Assembly: GCA_900544995.1 (NCBI GenBank)
Contig: UQXC01000019.1
Span: 1 to 31,829 of the forward strand
DNA length: 31,829 bases
Reading direction: 5' to 3'
Origin: an uncultured Collinsella sp.
Lineage (GTDB): Bacteria; Actinomycetota; Coriobacteriia; Coriobacteriales; Coriobacteriaceae
Part shown: positions 23,393 through 30,446 of the stretch, in pieces
Layout: the number at the start of each line of letters is the position of its first letter
Numbering within the stretch: the stretch's first letter is position 1
Notes under the pieces: generated by a model
Databases searched by the model: none
Seen by the model: only the letters and a program-made list of their open reading frames with translations
What the model was told of the DNA's origin: nothing
Position numbers and translations under genes: made by a program

Positions 23393-24253
23393 TTACTCCT
23401 CCGCCTTTGCGGCATCCCACAGGTCGTTGAGGCCGTGGGTCGAAAGCTCGGCAAGATCCACGTGGGCGTCGGACGCCATCTGCTCCATCGCGGCCCAGCG
23501 ACGGCGAAACTTGGCCGTGCTCGCGCGCAGGGCACTCTCGGCGTCGATCCCCTCTTTGCGCGCGACGTTGACCAAGGCAAAGAGCAGGTCGCCAAACTCC
23601 ATTTCGCGCTCGGGCGAGCCAGGGGCCTCGGCCTCAAACTCGGCACGTTCCTCGGCGACCTCATCCCACACGTCCTGGACCGTCTCCCACTCAAAGCCCA
23701 CGGCAGCCGCCTTGCGCGACACCTTCTGAGCCTGCATCAGCGCCGGCAGATGCGTGGGCACGCCGTCGAGCAGACCCTCGGGCGCGGCCTCGCCCGCTGC
23801 CACGGCCTTGTCCTTGGCGGCTTTCTCGGCAAGCTTGACCTCGTCCCAAATCTTGAGTACCTCGTCGGAACTGTCGGCATCTACATCGCCAAACACGTGC
23901 GGATGACGGCGGATGAGCTTGGCATCGATATCACGCGCCACGTCGGCCAGCGTAAACTCGCCGGCGTCCGCCGCAATCTGCGCATGCAGCACGACCTGCA
24001 TGAGCACGTCGCCCAGCTCCTCGCGTAGGTGAACCGCGTCGTCCGCCTCGATGCAGTCGAGCGCCTCGTAGGCCTCCTCGATCATGTTCTTGCCAATGCT
24101 GCGGTGCGTCTGCTCACGGTCCCATGGGCAGCCATCGGGCTGACGCAGACGCCAGATGGTCTGCACCAGATGCTGCAGCTCGGTCGACGCGTCGACTAGC
24201 GTGGACAGATCGCGCGAGCCCTCGGCATTTTGCTGAGCCATGTGCTGCGCCAT
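23393..24253 (-). CDS. mazG: Nucleoside triphosphate pyrophosphohydrolase MazG
   Basis: 286-residue all-alpha NTP pyrophosphatase that removes aberrant or excess (d)NTPs. The first MazG domain carries LRQPDGCPWDREQTHRSIGKNMIEEAYEALDCIEADD followed by LREELGDVLMQVVLHA, giving the EExxE/ExxD metal motifs. A second, more divergent MazG-like part begins around KVSRKAAAVGFEW and contains EMEFGDLLFALVNVARKEGID. GGAGGAGG precedes the ATG, which lies two bases after the yfcE-like stop codon, so translation is coupled. Confidence 0.95.
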   Translation of the reverse strand: MAQHMAQQNAEGSRDLSTLVDASTELQHLVQTIWRLRQPDGCPWDREQTHRSIGKNMIEEAYEALDCIEADDAVHLREELGDVLMQVVLHAQIAADAGEFTLADVARDIDAKLIRRHPHVFGDVDADSSDEVLKIWDEVKLAEKAAKDKAVAAGEAAPEGLLDGVPTHLPALMQAQKVSRKAAAVGFEWETVQDVWDEVAEERAEFEAEAPGSPEREMEFGDLLFALVNVARKEGIDAESALRASTAKFRRRWAAMEQMASDAHVDLAELSTHGLNDLWDAAKAEE

Positions 24254-24255
24254 GG

Positions 24256-24804
24256 TTAGTCCTCCTCCAGGATCACGTGGCGGAACGCGCCGTCCTCGTA
24301 GATGCCGTAGCTGTGCGTGCCGTCCTTGGGAATGCTCACGCTACCGGGGTTGAAGAGCCACAGGCCCGGGTGCGCGGCGCTTTCCTCGTTGACCTTGATG
24401 TGCGTGTGGCCGTAGACGAGCGCTGAGCCCTCGGGCAACGCGGGCGCGTGGTCGACGCTGTTGTGCATGCCGGCGCCAAAGACATGGCCGTGCGTCAGGA
24501 ACAGCTCGCGGCCGGTCTCGTCGAACAGCGTGGCATAGTCGGCCATGACGGGGAAGTCGAGCACCATCTGGTCGACCTCGGCGTCGCAGTTGCCGCGCAC
24601 CGCGATGATGCGGTCGGCTAGGGCGTTGAGCAGCGGAATCACGCGCTTGGGAGCATAGTCGCGCGGCAGGTCGTTGCGCGGACCGTGGTAGAGCAGGTCG
24701 CCCAGCAGAACGATGCGGTCGGGCTGCTCGGACTCGATGGCGGTGGCCAGGCGCTCGGTCCAGTATGCCGAGCCGTGGATGTCGGAGGCGATGAGGTATT
24801 TCAT
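24256..24804 (-). CDS. YfcE/MJ0936-type phosphodiesterase
   Basis: 182-residue metallophosphoesterase. Motifs in order: ASDIHGS (N-terminal D and H), LGDLLYHGPRN, VRGNCDAEVD, LTHGH and YGHTHIK, then FNPGSVSIPKDG, which is typical of the YfcE group that hydrolyses phosphodiester bonds. ATG 24804 is preceded by AAAGGA; an open frame 19 codons further upstream lacks a site. It sits between larC2-like and mazG genes on one strand, probably one transcript. The natural substrate is unknown. Confidence 0.92.
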   Translation of the reverse strand: MKYLIASDIHGSAYWTERLATAIESEQPDRIVLLGDLLYHGPRNDLPRDYAPKRVIPLLNALADRIIAVRGNCDAEVDQMVLDFPVMADYATLFDETGRELFLTHGHVFGAGMHNSVDHAPALPEGSALVYGHTHIKVNEESAAHPGLWLFNPGSVSIPKDGTHSYGIYEDGAFRHVILEED

Positions 24805-24857
24805 GGTGGTCCTTTCGGTGAGGTTGATGGGGTGGGTGTGGCGCGTCGCCGACCGTG

Positions 24858-25343
24858 TCACTCAAATTGCAGAGCCGCGGCTTGTGCTGCCTGCATCACG
24901 CGCTGGAGCGGCACACCGTGCTCGCAGGCAAGGCGGGCGCAGTCCTCGTACTCGGGCGCTGCACGCTCGCTGCCGTCGGGCAGGGTGGCCACCTTGACGG
25001 ACACCTCGCCCCATGGCGTCGTCACCTGCTCAAAGCGGCGTGGCAGGCAAACGCGTTCCATGACCTGGCGACGAATGCCGTTGGTCGTGGTTTCCAAGAA
25101 GATGATCGTCTGCAGGCGCTCGATATCCCCGTAGGTGCAGATTACCTGCAGCTGCCAGCCGGGGCGGCCTTTCTTGCAATAAACGGGCAGCCAGCGCACC
25201 TCGCGCGCACCGGCCTCGCGCAGGCGGTCGGCGGCGTAGGCGAGTACCTCGGGCGACGCATCGTCGATGTCGCATTCCAGCTTGACGATGGTCTCGGGCG
25301 CATCGGTCTCGCGAGACAGCGGAGATTTGCTATCGCATGGCAT
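24858..25343 (-). CDS. LarC C-terminal domain (LarC2)-like protein
   Basis: 161-residue protein equal to the C-terminal part of LarC, which inserts nickel into the pincer cofactor of lactate racemase. Family motifs: VKLECDIDDASPEVLAYAADRLREAGAREV, LPVYCKKGRPGWQLQVIC, IIFLETTTNGIRRQVMERVCLPR, VTTPWGEVSVKVA and APEYEDCARLACEHGVPLQRV. Full LarC is about 400 residues, sometimes made by frameshifting from larC1 and larC2 reading frames. Here no LarC1 part is seen upstream, and no larA, larB or larE lies in the window. ATG 25343 has AAGGAG nine bases before it. It is probably the first gene of a unit with yfcE-like and mazG. Confidence 0.88.
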   Translation of the reverse strand: MPCDSKSPLSRETDAPETIVKLECDIDDASPEVLAYAADRLREAGAREVRWLPVYCKKGRPGWQLQVICTYGDIERLQTIIFLETTTNGIRRQVMERVCLPRRFEQVTTPWGEVSVKVATLPDGSERAAPEYEDCARLACEHGVPLQRVMQAAQAAALQFE

Positions 25344-25682
25344 ACGGTCCGGCTCCTTTCCGCACGGGCTCGTTTTGTTCATCCAAACGCTAGCACATCG
25401 CGGGCGGCGCAGGGGCGGCGTCATGGGATAGGTGCGACTTTTGCTGGGCGCAAGTGCTGGCGCGCTCCAACGCCGGCCCGCTCCACTCAAACGTGTACGT
25501 CAGCCTCCAAACATGTCATTTTTTGCAGCTTTTGGAGGCTAATGTACATGTTTTGAAAGCGCAAGCGAGGCCGCACCACGCGCCGCGCACCCTTTCCAAT
25601 CGATTTCGGCACCCCGCGCGTACGACGCGCCGAGGCTGCGCCATTACAATGGAGCGGATTCGCCAAATGCAAAGGAGCCGCT
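25344..25682. other. 339-bp divergent intergenic region
   Basis: Lies between the LarC2-like gene (minus) and the PHP phosphatase (plus). Its one clear structure is the long hairpin at 25492-25550. TACAAT near 25646 is a weak plus-strand -10 candidate for the PHP gene. No gene is supported. Confidence 0.5.
25492..25550 (+). repeat. Long imperfect hairpin in the larC2-PHP intergenic region
   Basis: AGCCTCCAAA (25502-25511) pairs exactly with TTTGGAGGCT (25531-25540). The pairing continues outward (CGTGTACGTC with AATGTACATG) using two G-U pairs and one mismatch, giving about 20-bp arms in plus-strand RNA. No T tract follows. Possibly a dispersed element or a leader structure. Confidence 0.6.
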
Positions 25683-26594
25683 ATGCCTATGTGCCCGCTG
25701 GTCGATTGCCATACCCACACCTCGTTTTCGGACGGCCATGCCTCATTTGAGGACAACGTCCGCGCCGCTGTCGCCGCCGGCTGCCGCGCCATGGTCTCGA
25801 CCGACCATCTCACCCTACCTGCCAGCATGGATGCCAACTGCGAGGTGCAGGTCGTCAAGGGCGACCTGCCGGCACATCGTCTGGCTTTTGAGGACGCTCG
25901 CAATCTTGCCGCTCAGATTGCGCCAGAACTCACCTTTATCTACGGTTTCGAATGCGATTGGTACGAGGGCTGCGAGCCTTTGGTTGAGCGCTGGTCCCAG
26001 GGCGCCGTCGTGCGCCTGGGCAGTGTGCACTGGATTGGCAACCCAGGCGATATCATGGCCGGTGCCGCGGGTACGGCGGGAACGGAGGACGTCGCTCGTC
26101 CCGATACGCCCGATTCGCGCTGCGGCTGGATCGACGATGACACCAACCTGCACGTTTGGGAAAACCTGGGGGTACGCGGCGTGTGGGAGCGCTATGTCGA
26201 TGACTGGTGCCGCGCCTGCGAGAGCCCGCTCAACTTTGATGTGATGGCTCACCCCGACCTGGTCATGCGCTTTTCGAAGGAAGGCTTTGCGCCCGATTTT
26301 GACCCCGCACCGTTTTGGCAGCAGATGGCAGAGTGCGCGCACGATACGGGCCGCCGCGTTGAGGTCTCGACGGCCGCACCGCGCAAGGGCTTGGGCGACT
26401 ACTACCCCGCAACCGGTCTTTTGCGCTGCTTTGCCCATGCCGAAGTGCCGATCACCTTTGGCTCGGACGCGCACCGCGCCTGCGATATCTGCTGGAACAT
26501 CCGCGAGGCCCAGGCGCACGCCTACGACTGCGGTTATCGAACCTTCGACATCCCCCACGCCACCGGCGAATGGGAATCCACGCCCCTCGCCTAG
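25683..26594 (+). CDS. PHP-domain phosphatase, probable histidinol-phosphatase (HisK/HisJ type)
   Basis: 303-residue PHP-family metallohydrolase. Metal-ligand motifs are complete: DCHTHTSFSDGH near the N-terminus, STDH, GFECDW, LGSVHWIG, MAHPDLV and GSDAHRA. The layout (H-x-H start, long insert with a W-rich segment, terminal GSDAH) resembles the HisK histidinol-phosphatase group. AAGGAG lies five bases before the ATG. It is convergent with and adjacent to the his operon, whose visible genes encode no other histidinol-phosphatase, which supports that role. Other PHP phosphoesterase functions cannot be excluded. Confidence 0.85.
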   Translation: MPMCPLVDCHTHTSFSDGHASFEDNVRAAVAAGCRAMVSTDHLTLPASMDANCEVQVVKGDLPAHRLAFEDARNLAAQIAPELTFIYGFECDWYEGCEPLVERWSQGAVVRLGSVHWIGNPGDIMAGAAGTAGTEDVARPDTPDSRCGWIDDDTNLHVWENLGVRGVWERYVDDWCRACESPLNFDVMAHPDLVMRFSKEGFAPDFDPAPFWQQMAECAHDTGRRVEVSTAAPRKGLGDYYPATGLLRCFAHAEVPITFGSDAHRACDICWNIREAQAHAYDCGYRTFDIPHATGEWESTPLA

Positions 26595-26606
26595 CCATCC
26601 CTTCAT

Positions 26607-26675
26607 AAGTTGCGGTGAAATAGGGATTGTTTTGCTTGATGAAGCGCTTAAACAGTCCCTATTTCACCGCAACTT
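26607..26675. repeat. Long inverted repeat, TTGCGGTGRAATAG family, copy C
   Basis: Perfect 20-bp arms 26607-26626 and 26656-26675 (AAGTTGCGGTGAAATAGGGA), extendable to about 26 bp with one G-U pair. The loop has an inner GCTT/AAGC stem. It sits between the convergent PHP and hisE genes and may also act as a terminator-like barrier. Confidence 0.85.
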
Positions 26676-26697
26676 CCATGACCCCGTTACACCAACA

Positions 26698-26719
26698 AAG
26701 ACTGTCCCAAACGACTAGT
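26698..26719 (-). repeat. Type D repeat remnant overlapping the hisE stop codon
   Basis: Reverse complement of 8935-8956 with one mismatch in 22 bases. It runs through the TAG of hisE (26715-26717), so the element supplies or abuts the end of the gene. Confidence 0.5.
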
Positions 26720-27032
26720 GGCGGCGGGCGTTGAGTTCGCCGGCCAGCTCGTCGAGGGTGATGCCGTAGCGCTCGAGCGTCACGAGCAGGTGGTAGACCA
26801 GGTCGCCGGCCTCGTAGCGGATGTGATCGTGATCGTTATCCTTGCAGGCCATGATCACCTCGCTCGCCTCCTCGGCAAGCTTCTTGAGCAGCTCGTCCTC
26901 GACGTCGGTCAACAGACGAGCGGTGTAGCTCTCCTGCGGCGATGCGTCGCGACGGCCGTGAATCACCTCGGCGAGCCCCGTCAGCGTCTCACCGATATTT
27001 CCATCCTGAACGTTTGCGGTGCGCACACCCAT
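26715..27032 (-). CDS. hisE: Phosphoribosyl-ATP pyrophosphatase
   Basis: 105-residue all-alpha MazG-superfamily enzyme for step 2 of histidine synthesis. Seen: ASPQESYTARLL, the metal motif EDELLKKLAEEASEVIMACK and HDHIRYEAGDLVYHLLVTLERYGITLDEL. AAAGGA lies about seven bases before the ATG. It is the last gene of the operon, 46 bases after hisI; the two activities are fused in many bacteria but separate here. Confidence 0.95.
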   Translation of the reverse strand: MGVRTANVQDGNIGETLTGLAEVIHGRRDASPQESYTARLLTDVEDELLKKLAEEASEVIMACKDNDHDHIRYEAGDLVYHLLVTLERYGITLDELAGELNARRH

Positions 27033-27078
27033 AGTTCAATCCTTTCTGGTTGGCCGAGCGTCTAATCGAGCGCCCGCC

Positions 27079-27408
27079 CTACGCGAGTTTCTTAAAGAAG
27101 CAGGTACGGTTGCCGGTATGGCAGGCCGGACCCGGCGAGTCAACCTTGACCAGCAGCGTATCGCTATCGCAGTCGGCCCAAAGCTCCTTGACCTCCTGCA
27201 TATTGCCGCTCGTCGCGCCCTTGTTCCAGAGCTCCTGGCGACTGCGGCTCCAAAACCACGTGGTACCGGTCTTGAGCGTCAGCCCCACCGACTCCTCGTT
27301 CATCCAAGCAACCATAAGCACCTCGCCGGTGTCATACTGCTGAACCACACAAGGAATCAGCCCCTTGGCGTCGTATGTAAGCTTTGAAGGATCGGTTATC
27401 TCTTCCAT
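27079..27408 (-). CDS. hisI: Phosphoribosyl-AMP cyclohydrolase
   Basis: 109-residue zinc/magnesium enzyme for step 3 of histidine synthesis. Diagnostic sequences: GLIPCVVQQYDTGEVLMVAWMNEES, TGTTWFWSRSRQELWNKGATSGN, the metal-binding ADCDSDTLLV and PGPACHTGNRTCFF. ATG 27408 follows GGGAAGAG. The open frame extends 23 codons further towards the inverted repeat, but that part is unrelated to the family. It is separated from hisF by about 140 bases that contain a large imperfect palindrome. Confidence 0.95.
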   Translation of the reverse strand: MEEITDPSKLTYDAKGLIPCVVQQYDTGEVLMVAWMNEESVGLTLKTGTTWFWSRSRQELWNKGATSGNMQEVKELWADCDSDTLLVKVDSPGPACHTGNRTCFFKKLA

Positions 27409-27450
27409 TTCTCTTCCCAAATTCAAACTTCGCAGGTCGGTGAGGGTTGT

Positions 27451-27537
27451 CCAGGTGCCCGAGATTCCGAGCGACAAGCCCGACGACGCGTACTTAAGTA
27501 CGCGAGGAGGGTTGGAGCCGGAAGGTCGGGTGCCTGG
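27451..27537. repeat. 87-bp imperfect inverted repeat between hisF and hisI
   Basis: The centre is the exact 16-bp palindrome GCGTACTTAAGTACGC (27488-27503). The outer arms (CCAGG...CCTGG, with CCCGA/TCGGG and TTCCG/CGGAA inside) keep pairing with scattered mismatches and one 3-base gap. It fills most of the gap between the two genes. It may be a mobile short repeat or an mRNA processing/attenuation structure. Confidence 0.65.
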
Positions 27538-27550
27538 GCAAGCCGCAGCA

Positions 27551-28333
27551 TTAGAAGTCCAGCCTCACAGGAATACCTTGAGAGGCCATATACTCTTTGA
27601 CTTCGCGAATGCTGAACGTCCCAAAGTGAAAGACGCTCGCCGCCAGCACGGCATCGGCCTCGCCCTCAATCACGCCCTCGGCAAAATGCTCGAGCGCGCC
27701 CACACCGCCGCTCGCAATCACCGGAATCGGCACCGCGCGCGCCACGGCGCGGGTGAGCGCCAGGTCAAATCCGGCCTTGGTGCCGTCGCGGTCCATACTG
27801 GTGAGCAGGATCTCGCCGGCGCCGCGACGAGCCGCCTCCTCGGCCCACGCCACCGCGTCGATGCCCGTGGCGTTGCGGCCGCCCGCCGTGAAGACCTCCC
27901 ACTTGTCGGCACCAGATGCGCCGGGCAAACCGACGCGCTTGGCATCGATCGCCACGACCACGGCCTGGCTACCAAACGCCGCGGCAGCCTGGCTAATCAG
28001 CGACGGGTCGCGCACGGCGGCAGAGTTGAGCGACACCTTGTCGGCACCGGCTGCAACCATGGTGCGCATGCCCGCCAGGTCGCGAAAACCGCCGCCCACG
28101 GTATAGGGAATGGCTAGCTCCTCGGCCGCATGCGCCGCCATCTCGATGGTCGTCGCACGGTTGTCGCTCGTGGCGGTAATGTCCAAGAAGACGACCTCGT
28201 CCGCACCCTCGCGGTCGTAGGCGCGCGCCAGCTCCACCGGATCGCCCGCATCGCGCAAGCTCACAAAGTTGACGCCCTTGACCACACGGCCGTCCTTGAC
28301 GTCCAGGCAGGGAATCACACGTTTGGTAAGCAT
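27551..28333 (-). CDS. hisF: Imidazole glycerol phosphate synthase, cyclase subunit
   Basis: 260-residue TIM-barrel cyclase that uses ammonia from HisH to make imidazole glycerol phosphate and AICAR. Family residues: N-terminal KRVIPCLDVKDGRVVKG with catalytic Asp, VFLDITATSD, PYTVGGGFRD, KVSLNSAAV, VVVAIDAKR, LLTSMDRDGTKAGFDL and VIASGGVGALEHF. GGGGAGGAG precedes the ATG, which follows the hisA stop by three bases. Confidence 0.97.
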   Translation of the reverse strand: MLTKRVIPCLDVKDGRVVKGVNFVSLRDAGDPVELARAYDREGADEVVFLDITATSDNRATTIEMAAHAAEELAIPYTVGGGFRDLAGMRTMVAAGADKVSLNSAAVRDPSLISQAAAAFGSQAVVVAIDAKRVGLPGASGADKWEVFTAGGRNATGIDAVAWAEEAARRGAGEILLTSMDRDGTKAGFDLALTRAVARAVPIPVIASGGVGALEHFAEGVIEGEADAVLAASVFHFGTFSIREVKEYMASQGIPVRLDF

Positions 28334-28336
28334 GGG

Positions 28337-29080
28337 CTACTCCTCCCCTCGGGCGGCGGTCAGCGCCTGTACCAGCGTAAAGTTGCCCTCGTAGAGCGCG
28401 CGACCGGTAATGGCACCTTCAATCGCGCCCTCACGCACTGCGGCCAGCGCGCGGATGTCGTCGAGCGTCGAGATGCCACCCGATGCCACGACGGGAAAGC
28501 CCGCGACCTCGGCCACATGGCGATACGCCGCCACATCGATGCCCGCCTGCATGCCATCGCGCGCAATGTCGGTATACACCAGATGCTTAAAACCCAGCTC
28601 GGAAAGCTGCGCCACGGCGTCGTCGAGCGCCACGCCCGCGCCGTCACGCCAGCCATTCACCTTGACCTGGCCGTCGCGTGCGGCAATATCTGCCACCAAC
28701 AGCTCGCCAAAGCCTTGGGCCGCCACCTCGGCAAAACCCGGCTCGGTCACGAGCACCGTGCCTAGTGCGATGCGGCGCGCACCGTAGCCGGCCAACTCGT
28801 CGATGCGCGCGAGCGAGCGGACGCCGCCGCCCACGTCCACGGACAGACCGTTGACGCCGCAGATGGCCTTAATCGCCGCCGAGTTGGCAGCGCATGTGTC
28901 CTCGTCCTCGCCAAAGGCAGCGGACAGGTCGACGACGTGCACCCAGCTTGCGCCCTGCTCGGCAAACGAGCGAGCAACGGCCACGGGGTCGTCGGAATAT
29001 ACCTTGCAGCGACTCCGGTCGCCGCGCTCCAGGCGCACGACCTTGCCGCCGATCAGATCGATTGCGGGAAACAGGATCAT
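28337..29080 (-). CDS. hisA: ProFAR isomerase (HisA-type TIM barrel; possibly PriA)
   Basis: 247-residue TIM barrel, paralogous to HisF. Seen: LFPAIDLIGGKVVRLERGD (catalytic Asp), WVHVVDLSAAFG, VDVGGGVRS, RIALGTVLV, DGQVKVNGW, VYTDIARDGMQAG and VVASGGISTLDDI. Its ATG overlaps the hisH stop (ATGA). In some actinobacteria this gene is bifunctional (PriA, also doing the TrpF step); that cannot be decided here because trp genes are not in the window. Confidence 0.95.
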   Translation of the reverse strand: MILFPAIDLIGGKVVRLERGDRSRCKVYSDDPVAVARSFAEQGASWVHVVDLSAAFGEDEDTCAANSAAIKAICGVNGLSVDVGGGVRSLARIDELAGYGARRIALGTVLVTEPGFAEVAAQGFGELLVADIAARDGQVKVNGWRDGAGVALDDAVAQLSELGFKHLVYTDIARDGMQAGIDVAAYRHVAEVAGFPVVASGGISTLDDIRALAAVREGAIEGAITGRALYEGNFTLVQALTAARGEE

Positions 29081-29778
29081 CGGCCGGCCTCCTCGACGAT
29101 GTTGACGAAGTTCTTAAGGATGCGCTGACCCAGCGCGGAGGATTTCTCGGGATGGAACTGGCAACCCCACACATTGCCATGGCGCACGATGCACGGGAAG
29201 CTCCGCGTATAGTGCGTGCGCGCCAGCACATCGGCGGCATCGGAATCGTCGGCCACCGCGTAGCTGTGGGTGAAGTACATGTTGGCACCCTCGGCAAAAC
29301 CAGTAAGCAGCGGATCGGCCGCACCGGCGGGCGTCATGTGCACCTGGTCCCAGCCCACGTGCGGCACCTTCAGGCGGCTCGACTCCAGGCGCGTGCACGA
29401 ACCGCGCATAATACCCAGGCCATCGACCCAGAGGGCACCGGCCCGCTCGGAGGCGTTGCCGTCGGCGACCGCGCTCTCGCTCGCAGGAACGCCCTCGTTG
29501 CCGCGCTCAAAAAACAACTGAAGGCCCAGGCAGATGCCGAGCAACGGAGTTCCGGCGGCAACGGCGTCGAGCACCGCGTCCGCCTCGCCGCCCTCGCGCA
29601 TAAAGGCGACCGCGTCGTAAAACGCGCCCACGCCCGGGATGACCAGGCCGTCGGCGTTGCGGATCTGCTCCGGATCGTCCGACGTGCAGGCGGCGGCACC
29701 GGCGCGCGCAAGCCCGCGCGCAACGCTCGACAAGTTGCCCTTGTGGTAGTCGACCACCACGATCTTCGGTTCGCCCAC
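29077..29778 (-). CDS. hisH: Imidazole glycerol phosphate synthase, glutaminase subunit
   Basis: 233-residue class I glutamine amidotransferase supplying ammonia to HisF. VVVDYHKGNLSSVARGL starts the fold. GLVIPGVGAFYDA and LLGICLGLQLFFERG carry the oxyanion region and nucleophilic Cys. VPHVGWDQV, YFTHSY and GCQFHPEKSS complete the Cys-His-Glu triad. The start is GTG at 29778 with GGGAGGGG upstream. It is somewhat longer than the usual about 200 residues because of an insert before WVDGLGIMRG. It follows an 80-base gap with a hairpin after hisB. Confidence 0.95.
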   Translation of the reverse strand: MGEPKIVVVDYHKGNLSSVARGLARAGAAACTSDDPEQIRNADGLVIPGVGAFYDAVAFMREGGEADAVLDAVAAGTPLLGICLGLQLFFERGNEGVPASESAVADGNASERAGALWVDGLGIMRGSCTRLESSRLKVPHVGWDQVHMTPAGAADPLLTGFAEGANMYFTHSYAVADDSDAADVLARTHYTRSFPCIVRHGNVWGCQFHPEKSSALGQRILKNFVNIVEEAGR

Positions 29779-29805
29779 GCGACCCCTCCCTTATCTCATC
29801 ATCCA

Positions 29806-29844
29806 AAACCACCACAAAGGAGACAGGCACCTCTGTGGTGGTTT
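29806..29844 (-). repeat. 11-bp inverted repeat between hisB and hisH
   Basis: AAACCACCACA (29806-29816) pairs exactly with TGTGGTGGTTT (29834-29844). On the minus strand it ends GGTGGTTTTGG, a short T run, so it may partly terminate or attenuate transcription inside the operon. The loop includes GGCACCT, seen also in the type E repeats. Confidence 0.6.
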
Positions 29845-29858
29845 GTGCGATCCGTCAG

Positions 29859-30446
29859 CTACAGCGAGCCCTTGGTGCTGGGGATGCCCTGTACGCGGGG
29901 GTCCAGCTCGCAGGCGTGGCGCATCGTGCGGCCCACGGCCTTAAAGGCGGCCTCGATAATGTGATGCGAGTTGCCACCCGCCAGCTCGCGCACGTGCAGT
30001 GTGAGCTTGGCATCGCGTGCAAAGGCATAAAAGAACTCGACGGCCAGCTCGGTATCGAACGTGCCCACGCGCTCGGTCGGCACGGGCAGCTCGCAATAAG
30101 CCTGGCCACGGCCCGAGATGTCCACGGCAGCCATCACGAGCGTCTCGTCCATGGCAATCGCTGCATCGGCAAAGCGTGTAATGCCCGCCTTGTCGCCCAG
30201 CGCCTGGCAAAACGCCTCGCCCAGCACAATGCCCGTGTCCTCGACGGTATGATGCGCATCGACCTCCACGTCGCCCACCGCGTGCACCGTCAGATCGAAC
30301 AGGCCATGGCGGCCAAAAGCGTTGAGCATGTGGTCGAAAAACGGCACACCGGTCGAGATATCGCACACGCCGCTTCCATCCAGGTCGAGCTTTACGACAA
30401 TGTCGGTCTCGCCCGTCTTGCGGGTCACCTCGGCATAGCGGTCCAT
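29859..30446 (-). CDS. hisB: Imidazoleglycerol-phosphate dehydratase
   Basis: 195 residues, the usual length of the monofunctional enzyme; no N-terminal phosphatase domain is present. The manganese-binding repeats are seen: STGVPFFDHMLNAFGRHG, DAHHTVEDTGIVLGEAF, and later VEFFYAFARDAKLTLHV followed by NSHHIIEAAFKAVGR. The ATG directly follows the hisC stop codon (TAGATG), and its GGAGGAG site lies in the last hisC codons. Confidence 0.97.
   Translation of the reverse strand: MDRYAEVTRKTGETDIVVKLDLDGSGVCDISTGVPFFDHMLNAFGRHGLFDLTVHAVGDVEVDAHHTVEDTGIVLGEAFCQALGDKAGITRFADAAIAMDETLVMAAVDISGRGQAYCELPVPTERVGTFDTELAVEFFYAFARDAKLTLHVRELAGGNSHHIIEAAFKAVGRTMRHACELDPRVQGIPSTKGSL

Noticed and set aside
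27409..27477. 23-codon N-terminal extension of hisI
   Set aside because: It runs toward the intergenic palindrome and has no match to the HisI family; MEEITDP with its upstream GGGAAGAG is the natural start.
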